Shown: piece by piece, positions 1 to 5,349 of the stretch
Numbering within the stretch: position 1 is the first letter of the stretch
How the letters are laid out: every line of letters starts with the position of its first letter
Assembly (NCBI GenBank): GCA_002329495.1
Contig: DCTH01000046.1
Span: 352-7,878, forward strand
Direction of reading: 5' to 3'
DNA from: Syntrophothermus sp. UBA1445
Lineage (GTDB): Bacteria; Bacillota; Syntrophomonadia; Syntrophomonadales; DTU052
DNA: 7,527 nucleotides
The notes under the pieces: model-generated
Seen by the model: only the letters and a program-made list of their open reading frames with translations
Told to the model about the DNA's origin: nothing
The model's database searches: none
Program-made: the position numbers and the translations under genes

Positions 1-2
1 GC

Positions 3-641
3 CGCGGATGGTGGGCCATGGGGATGGTGGCTGCCGTAGTGGTTGCCCTGTTGGTAGTGCCCGGTTCCTTTATGAACCCGGTTCAGCCCGTGGATACCAA
101 TCAACGAATCGCTGATGCTGAAAAACAAAATGCACCTATGATGGCTGAAACAATGATGAAGCGCGCCGAAGAATCACCTGATCCAGACAAAACTGCCCTC
201 AACTTTGGCTACACCGATCGCGAGTCTGAGCGGTTTGATATCGGCAGGGGTTCCCAATCCGCGTCTATGGCACTGCCAGAGGGGGACAGTACTGCTGGTG
301 ATATCGCGGTCTTCCGTCCTTCATACCTGCCTCCCGATTACCATCTACTCCGAGTCGAAAGCGATGTTGATAACAATATTTCTATTCACTATGGAGATGA
401 CCGGGGCGGATACATCTGTCTCAAGACACTGCCCGGGTTGCAGGAGGATGTGCTTACTGTTGCCGGCAGAGGCGGGAACGATTCTCGGGTGGCAAATGAA
501 CTGAAGAAAGAGGTCGCAGATCAGTCAGACCCGACGGTCATTCGCTGGACCAGTGAACATGAAGGAACACCTTATCGTTTTGAGCTGACCGGCAGTCTGC
601 CGCCCGAAGAACTGGCCCAAGTGGCGGCCTCAGTTAAGTAA
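3..641 (+). CDS. Membrane-anchored protein with DUF4367-like C-terminal domain, probable anti-sigma factor (5' partial)
   Basis: The frame is open from the left edge, so the N-terminus lies outside the window and the ATG at 18 is probably internal. The visible part starts with WWAMGMVAAVVVALLVV, a single membrane-spanning segment, followed by a polar, Met/Glu-rich linker of about 75 residues. The C-terminal half carries YLPPDYHLLRVE (about residues 103-114 counted from the ATG at 18) and ends with FELTGSLPPEELAQVAASVK, where 'sLppEEL..iA.Si' is the usual end of the DUF4367 domain of Firmicutes anti-sigma factors. In that family a short cytoplasmic N-terminal region binds an ECF sigma factor and the C-terminal domain lies outside the membrane. 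That the missing part binds a sigma factor is inference. The SIMPL gene follows after 72 nt with no terminator between, so cotranscription is likely. An alternative is a membrane-anchored MucB/RseB-like protein with no sigma partner. Confidence 0.72.
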   Translation, partial: RGWWAMGMVAAVVVALLVVPGSFMNPVQPVDTNQRIADAEKQNAPMMAETMMKRAEESPDPDKTALNFGYTDRESERFDIGRGSQSASMALPEGDSTAGDIAVFRPSYLPPDYHLLRVESDVDNNISIHYGDDRGGYICLKTLPGLQEDVLTVAGRGGNDSRVANELKKEVADQSDPTVIRWTSEHEGTPYRFELTGSLPPEELAQVAASVK

Positions 642-713
642 CAGGGAAGTTTTGACGGGATTACTCCCCAGCCGTGGTTGAGGGAGCCTCAGTAAAATAA
701 CAAGGAGGTTATT

Positions 714-1463
714 ATGAGACAGCCCATTTTTAAGCGATTTTCATCTTTACTGGTTTTGCTTTTAACCGGATTGCTGGTGGTAGGAAGTCTCCTTCCAGCC
801 TTCGCAGCCGATCCAATAGAAACTCAGGGACCCATCATGGTAGTGTCCGGCCTTGGTCAGGTGGAGGTCAAGCCTGATCAGGCAGAAGTCACGCTGGCGG
901 TAGTATCCTCCGGCAAATCCCTGGGTGAACTGCAGGACCAGAATTCCAGCACAGTTAAGCAGGTGATTAACAGCTTGGTCGAGCTGGGTCTTAAGCGACA
1001 CCAGATCGAGACCACCGGGTACAATGCCTGGCCGCAGTATGTTTATGGGGACAATGCTGACAGACAACCTCCGGAGATAACAGGTTACCAGGTACGCAAT
1101 CAGATAACCATCACCACCGGTGATCTGCAGAGCATGGGCCGGATTATTGATACGGCCCTAAAAGCGGGCGCCAATGAGGTGCAAAATATCAGTTATTCTC
1201 TTAATGACCACGATTCAGCCCAGGCCACGGCTCTTAACCGGGCCTGCACCAACGCCAACGTAAAAGCGAACGCTATTGCCAGGGCCCTCGGAATCAAGGT
1301 GGGAGCGATTGTAAGTGTTAAGGAAGGCACAACCCCGGCTGAGATGTATCCCCTCTATATCGATACCGCCGGAGCAGGCATGGTTCGGGGAGACGTCCCC
1401 ATCCAACCCGGCAACATAACCGTCCGCAGCACCGTTACCATTACTTATCAGATCCTGAGATAA
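714..1463 (+). CDS. Secreted SIMPL (DUF541) domain protein
   Basis: This is a 249-residue exported protein. Residues 1-31 form a signal peptide: a basic start (MRQPIFKRF), a Leu/Val-rich core, and an Ala-Phe-Ala site before ADP, so cleavage is likely after residue 31. The rest is one SIMPL/DUF541 domain (about 40-248). It opens with MVVSGLGQVEVKPDQAEVTL, has the mid-domain GYQVRNQITIT strand and the helical AxxxARALGIKVGAIVSVKEG segment, and ends with ITVRSTVTITYQIL, all typical of the family. The function of DUF541 proteins is poorly defined; the family name comes from a protein interacting with a mouse kinase, and bacterial members such as E. coli YggE are linked to oxidative stress. Here an extracytoplasmic location is the only firm inference. 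The start is supported by AAGGAGG at 702-708, five bases before the ATG. An intrinsic terminator follows the stop. Confidence 0.9.
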   Translation: MRQPIFKRFSSLLVLLLTGLLVVGSLLPAFAADPIETQGPIMVVSGLGQVEVKPDQAEVTLAVVSSGKSLGELQDQNSSTVKQVINSLVELGLKRHQIETTGYNAWPQYVYGDNADRQPPEITGYQVRNQITITTGDLQSMGRIIDTALKAGANEVQNISYSLNDHDSAQATALNRACTNANVKANAIARALGIKVGAIVSVKEGTTPAEMYPLYIDTAGAGMVRGDVPIQPGNITVRSTVTITYQILR

Positions 1464-1496
1464 CCCGTTTCAAAAGCATGAAGTCAGCATAATCAA

Positions 1497-1521
1497 GGGA
1501 CCTTAATCGGTCCCCTTTTTT
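1497..1521 (+). terminator. Rho-independent terminator after the SIMPL gene
   Basis: GGGACC (1497-1502) pairs with GGTCCC (1509-1514) across a six-base loop. The stem is followed by one C and a run of six T (1516-1521). It begins 34 nt after the SIMPL stop codon and so closes the left transcription unit. Confidence 0.85.
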
Positions 1522-1547
1522 GTCCCCAAATCCCCCGGTTGTAATAT
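1520..1547 (+). promoter_or_regulatory. Weak candidate promoter for the SDH proteinase gene
   Basis: TTGTCC (1520-1525) and TAATAT (1542-1547), each with 4 of 6 matches to the sigma-A boxes, are separated by 16 bp. The proteinase gene lies after a terminator and needs a promoter in this gap, but both boxes are poor and the -35 overlaps the T-run of that terminator. Confidence 0.22.
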
Positions 1548-1605
1548 GTGAATAAACTGCCATTGCCAGGGAATGTTAAAATTAACGTTAATGAGAGGTG
1601 AAACC

Positions 1606-2457
1606 TTGCAGTTTTCCCTTTTTGATATCTTTCTGATAATCCTGGCGGTCCTTTTTCTGGTGCCTTTAATTCAGCAACACTTGACTCAATCCCGGCGTTT
1701 CAAGCTGATAGAGAAGCTGGAAAACCAGAGGAGGTCCCGGGTCATCACCTTGATCCACCGTGAGGAGGCCATTAACCTTCTGGGCCTGCCCATCAGCCGG
1801 TACATCAATATTGAGGATTCCGAGCAGATACTCCGGGCGATTCGCTACACCCCCGACAATATGCCCATCGACATTATACTCCATACCCCGGGCGGGCTGG
1901 TCCTGGCGGCCGGGCAGATTGCTCTCGCCCTCAAGCGCCATCCGGCTAAGGTTACAGTTTTTGTTCCCCACTATGCAATGTCAGGCGGTACCATGATTGC
2001 CCTGGCGGCCGATGAAATAATCATGGATGAGAACGCCGTAATGGGACCGGTTGACCCGCAGATCGGACAGTATCCGGCAGCGTCAATAATAAAGACCGTC
2101 AAAAGCAAAGATACCAACGAACTGGATGATGAGACCCTGATACTGGCCGACATTGCCGAGAAGGCAGTCAACCAGGTCAAAAGCTTTGTTGAGGAACTTA
2201 TTGAGGATCGCATACCCGAAGAGAGAGCGCGAGAGATAGCCGGACTGCTTACTGCTGGCAACTGGACCCATGATTATCCCATCACCTGTGACATGATGCG
2301 GCAGCTGGGAATTCCCATAACATGCGGGCTCCCCAACGAAATTAACCTCTTGATGGACCTATTTCCGCAGACCTCACAACGTCGCCCCTCAGTCTTATAC
2401 GTACCGATTCCCTATGAGAATGCCCACCACCAGAACAAAAAAGAAAGGAGGTCGTAG
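1606..2457 (+). CDS. Membrane-anchored Clp-fold serine proteinase, SDH family (PF01972-like)
   Basis: The product is a 283-residue membrane-anchored protease of the ClpP/crotonase fold (SDH or SppA-like family). From the TTG start, residues 3-24 form one transmembrane segment (FDIFLIILAVLFLVPLIQQ). A basic linker follows, then SRVITLIHR. HTPGG at 93-97 is the oxyanion-side glycine motif and YAMSGGT at 123-129 holds the expected nucleophile Ser126. GPVDPQIGQYPAASI and the WTHDYPIT segment are also family hallmarks. A general base Lys is plausible at 163 or 192, but I cannot decide which. I prefer TTG 1606 over ATG 1573 because GAGGTG (1595-1600) sits five bases before it, whereas ATG 1573 has its only purine-rich stretch directly abutting it and would add 11 unusual residues before the membrane helix. 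The substrate is unknown; related proteins act in membrane protein quality control. A 38-codon ORF follows after one base. Confidence 0.88.
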   Translation: MQFSLFDIFLIILAVLFLVPLIQQHLTQSRRFKLIEKLENQRRSRVITLIHREEAINLLGLPISRYINIEDSEQILRAIRYTPDNMPIDIILHTPGGLVLAAGQIALALKRHPAKVTVFVPHYAMSGGTMIALAADEIIMDENAVMGPVDPQIGQYPAASIIKTVKSKDTNELDDETLILADIAEKAVNQVKSFVEELIEDRIPEERAREIAGLLTAGNWTHDYPITCDMMRQLGIPITCGLPNEINLLMDLFPQTSQRRPSVLYVPIPYENAHHQNKKERRS

Positions 2458-2458
2458 C

Positions 2459-2575
2459 GTGTCGCGAAAGAACCGTTCTGGCAGGCAGCGGATAATCAGA
2501 GAAACAAAGCAGGAATCAAACAACAGCGGCTCTCAGGATTCCCAGAAACGGGATGAAAGCCGCAAAAGCGAGTAG
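2459..2575 (+). CDS. Small basic 38-codon ORF coupled to the SDH proteinase
   Basis: A GTG at 2459 opens a 38-residue frame ending at TAG 2573-2575. It starts with MSRKNRSGRQRIIRETKQES. AAAGGAGG (2444-2451) lies seven bases before the GTG, inside the end of the proteinase gene, and only one base separates the upstream stop from this start, so the two are probably translationally coupled. The predicted product is fully hydrophilic with 11 Arg/Lys, 6 Asp/Glu and 8 Ser, and has no hydrophobic segment, cysteine pair or known motif. It is likely a cytoplasmic, largely disordered peptide. I do not recognise a family. It might be a substrate, regulator or partner of the protease, or the ribosome binding site may be chance in a purine-rich gene end (the upstream tail itself reads KKERRS). 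Confidence 0.55.
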   Translation: MSRKNRSGRQRIIRETKQESNNSGSQDSQKRDESRKSE

Positions 2576-2587
2576 CTTCACTACAGA

Positions 2588-2612
2588 CCGACCGCGGTTT
2601 CCCCGAGGTCGG
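2588..2612. repeat. Hairpin downstream of the small ORF, possible weak terminator
   Basis: CCGACC (2588-2593) pairs with GGTCGG (2607-2612), with a G/A mismatch and an inner CGG/CCG pair. It starts 13 nt after the small ORF. Neither strand has a T-run next to it, so it is not a standard intrinsic terminator, though it lies where the plus-strand unit should end and converges with the minus-strand gene at 2710. I see no gene in 2576-2709. Confidence 0.4.
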
Positions 2613-2709
2613 CCGGACTGATTTGATGTTCGTATTTACCCAGGTTTTAAAAGCATGGGCAATAAATTGACCGGATCGCTTTTTCCTTAAGAGGTGTGCA
2701 GTACCCTGG

Positions 2710-3150
2710 CTATTCGACCCTTTCCAACAGCGCGCGGGCTTCCGGGGTTAGACTGGCGTTCATAATTACACTGCCAAAATCGCTGTTTTTCCGCAGGTAA
2801 CCCATTTCCACCAGGCGCTTGTACATGGCCTGAGCCTTTTCACCGTCCCCATAATACGCTGCCAAACGGTCATACCGAACATCGACTCCGCCATGTTTTT
2901 CGATCAGTTTCAGTGCTTCAATGACATCTTTAAATGGCACATCAATTGTGGAGTAATCCTGCTCGATGACCGACCAGAGCATCCTTTTCATTTCCTCCAG
3001 CATCTTGTTGGCATCAGCAGCGCGATATCCCTTGAAGAATTTCTGCACACGGTACTCTTTGCCCTTGAAGGTTCCGTAGGCGATCATGTCGACTCCCGAA
3101 TCATACTCGACGAACGAATGAGTCAGTTTCTCCAGCCACTTATCTGTCAT
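2710..3150 (-). CDS. Hypothetical protein, 146 aa, cytoplasmic
   Basis: I do not recognise this family. The product is a soluble 146-residue protein with no signal peptide or membrane helix. The N-terminal third (about 1-45) mixes strands and charged residues (DMIAYGTFKGKEYRVQKFF). A helical middle part follows (about 46-90, MLEEMKRMLWSVIEQDY and FKDVIEALKLIEKHGG). The C-terminus reads AMYKRLVEMGYLRKNSDFG and SLTPEARALLERVE. This last part, a helix, then 'lve.GYL', then a Ser-Leu-Thr-Pro-Glu helix, resembles the wing and last helix of a winged-helix fold, but that is only a shape-level guess. The start is supported by GGAGGGG on the minus strand (about 3160-3168), around eight bases upstream, and by a promoter at 3179-3209. 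The gene appears monocistronic, being convergent with the left cluster and well separated from the next minus-strand gene. Confidence 0.75.
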   Translation of the reverse strand: MTDKWLEKLTHSFVEYDSGVDMIAYGTFKGKEYRVQKFFKGYRAADANKMLEEMKRMLWSVIEQDYSTIDVPFKDVIEALKLIEKHGGVDVRYDRLAAYYGDGEKAQAMYKRLVEMGYLRKNSDFGSVIMNASLTPEARALLERVE

Positions 3151-3178
3151 TGGTTACACCCCTCCCCTTTCTACCCTA

Positions 3179-3209
3179 TTTATACCATAAATGCCAGGTG
3201 TCATGTTAA
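3179..3209 (-). promoter_or_regulatory. Sigma-A type promoter with extended -10 for the 146-aa gene
   Basis: Read on the minus strand, TTAACA (3209-3204) is a 5 of 6 match to the -35 box and TATAAA (3184-3179) is the -10, preceded by TGG to give an extended -10. The spacer is 19 bp, longer than ideal, which the extended -10 could offset. Transcription would start near 3172, just ahead of the ribosome binding site. Confidence 0.55.
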
Positions 3210-3314
3210 TGTTTTATTCTACACCATAATTATTCAGTTACCGTCGAAATCATTATTGGTGCAGTAGCCAGTATAACTGCTTCAGCACTGGGATCCAAAA
3301 TAGGAACCAGCTAG
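3210..3314 (+). other. Start-less reading frame scrap in the 300-bp spacer
   Basis: Between the 146-aa gene and the lipoprotein gene (3151-3451) I find no complete gene. One plus-strand frame is open from 3210 to TAG 3312-3314 and reads IIIGAVASITASALGSKIG near its end, a plausible small-residue membrane helix. It has no ATG, GTG or TTG in a good context, and a stop precedes it at 3207-3209. It may be the 3' remnant of a lost gene or chance. The rest of the spacer holds the promoter at 3179-3209 and the hairpin at 3319-3347. Confidence 0.2.
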
Positions 3315-3318
3315 AAAC

Positions 3319-3347
3319 AATAAGCCCCGGATCTCTCCGGAGCCTAT
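3319..3347 (-). terminator. Probable terminator of the lipoprotein gene
   Basis: A 13-position stem (3319-3331 with 3336-3347/8) closes on a TCTC loop. As minus-strand RNA all 13 positions pair, two of them as G-U wobbles. As plus-strand RNA the same two are A-C mismatches. This favours a minus-strand transcript, coming from the lipoprotein gene whose stop is about 100 nt upstream. The following minus-strand sequence (TTATTGTTTC) is only moderately T-rich. Use from the other side, where the plus strand has ATTTTA, is possible. Confidence 0.55.
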
Positions 3348-3451
3348 TTTACTCAAATCATTTGTAACTGCGACTGCATTACCAACCAGGCTTTTATTCG
3401 CCCAAAGGGGTCTTTTGCCAACCGTATCACAGGTAGCATTTCCCAAACAGC

Positions 3452-4162
3452 CTAGGAGTTCATCTGGGGGATTTCCATACCAAGGTCCATAACTTCTACC
3501 CCTTCTGGCAGCTGGAACAGAGAATCGTCCAATTCAGTAACCTGGACATTCTTGTATTCCATCACCATTGACTCACCTTCACTGGTAGCCTCAATCCGCA
3601 GGGGGATTCCGTAATCCTTCCACAGCCAGGTCATTCCCGTAAAATCCGAGTCGGAAACCTCATAGACTAAGCACTCCTTGCCATCCAGGGTCTCTGTCTT
3701 TATGTACTTCATGGATTCGGGTTTCAAACTATCTGAGTAATCCTGAGGCGTAGAGGTATCAACCTCAGACTGGGCCAAAGGCATTTTAGTAGCCATTCCC
3801 TGGTCTTCACCGTAGGAATAAACAACCCCTTCGCTGGAATTGACGATACTGATCATCTTGCCACCGCCTTCGGGAACCTCCATCTCCACCCTCATGTTGG
3901 CTCCTTTAACCCAGACCTTGGTGGTGAACGGATCCATATCAGCTACGGTGGTAACTGAATCATAGGACAAACCTGGCAGGTCCTGACCTTTTTCCAGCAG
4001 AGCAGCAGGATCAACAGCAGTGTTTGATGACCCGTTTTGATTCCCGGCCTGATTAGTACCACTTCCAGCCTCCTTGGTTCCGCCGCCGCATCCGGTTGCC
4101 AGTACCACCATAAATAAAGCCAGTAGCAGAACAACAAGGTGTCTGTTTCGAATTCTGCCCAT
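3452..4162 (-). CDS. Lipoprotein, LolA/DUF4412-like fold
   Basis: The product is a 236-residue lipoprotein. The signal peptide (MGRIRNRHLVVLLLALFMVV) ends in the lipobox LATGC, so Cys25 should be lipidated and the protein anchored to the outer face of the membrane. A Gly/Ser/Asn-rich flexible tether follows (about 26-50). The folded part (about 60-232) has the pattern of LolA/DUF4412-type beta-rich proteins: TTKVWVKGANMRVEME, then VVYSYGEDQGMATKM, then LDGKECLVYEV, then TWLWKDYGIPLRIE, ending with FQLPEGVEVMDLG. This fold carries or senses hydrophobic ligands in some relatives; in Firmicutes the role of such lipoproteins is mostly unknown. The start is supported by AAGGAAGGAG about seven bases upstream. 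The gene has its own -10 at 4199-4204 and a terminator at 3319-3347, so it is probably monocistronic. 3348-3451 holds nothing else I can name. Confidence 0.85.
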   Translation of the reverse strand: MGRIRNRHLVVLLLALFMVVLATGCGGGTKEAGSGTNQAGNQNGSSNTAVDPAALLEKGQDLPGLSYDSVTTVADMDPFTTKVWVKGANMRVEMEVPEGGGKMISIVNSSEGVVYSYGEDQGMATKMPLAQSEVDTSTPQDYSDSLKPESMKYIKTETLDGKECLVYEVSDSDFTGMTWLWKDYGIPLRIEATSEGESMVMEYKNVQVTELDDSLFQLPEGVEVMDLGMEIPQMNS

Positions 4163-4189
4163 AAAAATTCTCCTTCCTTTTAAGTTATA

Positions 4190-4213
4190 CCCCGAGTAAT
4201 TATATTCGAGGGG
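4190..4213 (-). promoter_or_regulatory. Promoter -10 of the lipoprotein gene inside an inverted repeat
   Basis: The minus strand carries a perfect TATAAT at 4204-4199, about 37 nt before the lipoprotein start. I see no good -35 box at 16-18 bp. The -10 is flanked by CCCCGA (4190-4195) and TCGAGGGG (4206-4213), an imperfect inverted repeat with one bulged A, which could be an operator. Confidence 0.45.
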
Positions 4214-4400
4214 AGGTTGTTTATCCCTCTTTTCTGTCCGCCGATACCTCTACGGCAACGGCAAGAAGGACGAATGTTACGTCGACCACTTAAAATTTGG
4301 CCAGGTTAGCCCAGTCAGCACTTTACAAGTTTGGGCTAACTTTTTTTCCTTACTGGCATCCAGATTTCGCTGTATACGTTTTCTGATGGGCTATTGTACC
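4200..4400 (+). other. Coding-like plus-strand frame without a start, overlapping the end of the AraC gene
   Basis: A plus-strand frame is open from 4200 to a TAA near 4400. Its part at 4251-4290 reads YGNGKKDECYVDH, and of these 13 codons 11 end in C or G, unlike the A+T-rich AraC gene next door. It has no ATG before this segment. It could be the 3' remnant of a gene interrupted or replaced here. The part beyond 4336 lies antisense to the AraC gene and is not independently supported. I do not recognise the peptide. Confidence 0.22.
4305..4347 (+). terminator. Strong plus-strand terminator-like hairpin overlapping the AraC 3' end
   Basis: GTTAGCCCA (4305-4313) pairs perfectly with TGGGCTAAC (4332-4340) across an 18-nt loop and is followed by seven T (4341-4347). 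The orientation is plus-strand, yet no plus-strand gene lies upstream for about 1.7 kb. On the minus strand the AraC stop codon (4336-4338) lies within the stem, and the T-run is antisense to the Lys codons at the protein's end. For minus-strand RNA the stem lacks a close U-run, with only an ATTTTA about 13 nt on. Confidence 0.5.
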
Positions 4401-5199
4401 TGGTAAAAGATATTCCCGGTAAATCCGCTATTTCATAATCTGATGAGGGGAGCCATTCAGAATAGATTTTGGCGTAGGTTTCTTGAAGCGTAGCGGGAAA
4501 TGGCCCTTGGTTAGGGAATATTGCCCATAAACTTTCTTCGATTGAGATCTGCTCCAAATCATCGAACGGATTTTCTTTGGTAGTTGCAAAACCAATCATA
4601 TGCGTTAGGTATCCTTTTTCCTCCAGGAAACCATCATCAAAATCATAAGATACATTCAAGACTTGATGAGGATATAAATCAGCCAATTGATGCATTTCTT
4701 GCCTTTGTTGTTCGGTGATTGAGTGGGCGAGTTCAACGATAGCACTATTTTCGCCTTCAAATTGAATGGGCACTCGTTTCGATACCCCAACTATATTAAA
4801 CTTCTCTTTTTTTTCAATTTTGAATTCCATGGATATTCCTCCTCTTATATCGATAAAAAATGTAAATTTGGGAAACGATTTTTGAATTCTGTTCTTAGCC
4901 ACTTCTGAAGGTAAAAAGCCACTCCATTCACGAAAGGCTCTCGAAAAACCATCGATTGATTGATACCCATATTTGTAGGCAATATCTGTCACCTTTGCTC
5001 CATTTATTAAGTCAACATTGGCTGCTGATAATCTCCGGTTCTTGATATACTCATTCAATGACATTCCAGCCATATACGAAAACATTCTTTTGAAATGGTA
5101 ATCAGATAGTCCCACAATTCTCGTTATATCTCTTCCAGAGATTTTTTCCGTTAAATGGGTTTCGATGTAATCCATTAAATTATTGAATGCTTGTAACAC
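4336..5199 (-). CDS. AraC-family transcriptional regulator with GyrI-like effector domain
   Basis: The product is a 287-residue regulator. Residues about 5-100 form an AraC/XylS double helix-turn-helix: LSDYHFKRMFSYMAG is the first recognition region, and VTDIAYKYGYQSIDGFSRAFREW, with the family's 'iA...Gy.s...FsraFr' pattern, is the second. From about 123 to the end it has a GyrI-like small-molecule binding domain starting MEFKIEKKEKFNIVGVSKR. This order (DNA binding first, GyrI-like second) is common in Firmicutes and resembles E. coli Rob; members often respond to hydrophobic compounds and control transporters or resistance genes. I prefer GTG 5199 over ATG 5223 because AAAGGAGGGG (5205-5214) ends six to seven bases before the GTG, while ATG 5223 has no ribosome binding site and would be placed over that site. 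The gene is visibly A+T-richer than its neighbours (4561-4620 has 22 G/C of 60). Its target is unknown; the adjacent exporter is one candidate. Confidence 0.88.
   Translation of the reverse strand: MLQAFNNLMDYIETHLTEKISGRDITRIVGLSDYHFKRMFSYMAGMSLNEYIKNRRLSAANVDLINGAKVTDIAYKYGYQSIDGFSRAFREWSGFLPSEVAKNRIQKSFPKFTFFIDIRGGISMEFKIEKKEKFNIVGVSKRVPIQFEGENSAIVELAHSITEQQRQEMHQLADLYPHQVLNVSYDFDDGFLEEKGYLTHMIGFATTKENPFDDLEQISIEESLWAIFPNQGPFPATLQETYAKIYSEWLPSSDYEIADLPGISFTRYNSPSENVYSEIWMPVRKKS
4828..4843 (-). promoter_or_regulatory. Internal ribosome binding site and ATG at the start of the GyrI-like domain
   Basis: Inside the AraC gene, minus-strand AGGAGG (4843-4838) lies seven bases before an ATG (4830-4828), which is the first codon of MEFKIEKKEK. 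The ATG falls exactly at the boundary between the DNA-binding and GyrI-like parts and would give a free 164-residue effector domain (4336-4830). The bases also encode Arg-Gly-Gly-Ile-Ser-Met, so the match could be a by-product of a Gly-Gly linker. Confidence 0.4.
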
Positions 5200-5257
5200 T
5201 CGTTCCCCTCCTTTCAAATGCATATTAACATCTAATTTTGTTACTCACTCGATATTT

Positions 5258-5286
5258 TTTATACGGAATCTATCGGAACTGGTCAT
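5258..5286 (-). promoter_or_regulatory. Candidate promoter of the AraC-family gene
   Basis: On the minus strand ATGACC (5286-5281, 4 of 6 to the -35 box) and TATAAA (5263-5258, 5 of 6 to the -10) are 17 bp apart. Transcription would begin near 5251, leaving a leader of about 50 nt before the GTG start. Confidence 0.42.
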
Positions 5287-5349
5287 GGAAGAGAAGGAGA
5301 AACAATACGTACCCTATGGGCCGGTAGCTTGAAGTGTGAATTGACGAAT

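Noticed and set aside
652..657. TTGACG as a -35 box for the SIMPL gene
   Set aside because: No acceptable -10 lies 16-19 bp downstream; the nearest A+T-rich hexamer is 35 bp away.
664..686. CTCCC/GGGAG hairpin between the anti-sigma-like and SIMPL genes
   Set aside because: It has a five-pair stem, a 13-nt loop and no T-run. It is too weak to call a terminator, so the two genes are left as a likely operon.
2893..3267. Plus-strand 124-codon ORF
   Set aside because: Most of it is antisense to the better supported minus-strand 146-aa gene, which has a ribosome binding site and promoter. This frame has neither, and its composition looks like a shadow.
4215..4285. Minus-strand short frame reading VVDVTFVLLAVAVEVSADRK
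   Set aside because: It is 22 codons, lacks a ribosome binding site, and is the complement of the plus-strand scrap, whose codon-end bias is the more convincing of the two.
5285..5332. Short plus-strand frame MEEKEKQYVPYGPVA with an ATG
   Set aside because: It is only 15 codons, has no good ribosome binding site, and overlaps the likely -35 region of the AraC promoter. It could be a gene remnant, but nothing in the sequence settles it.
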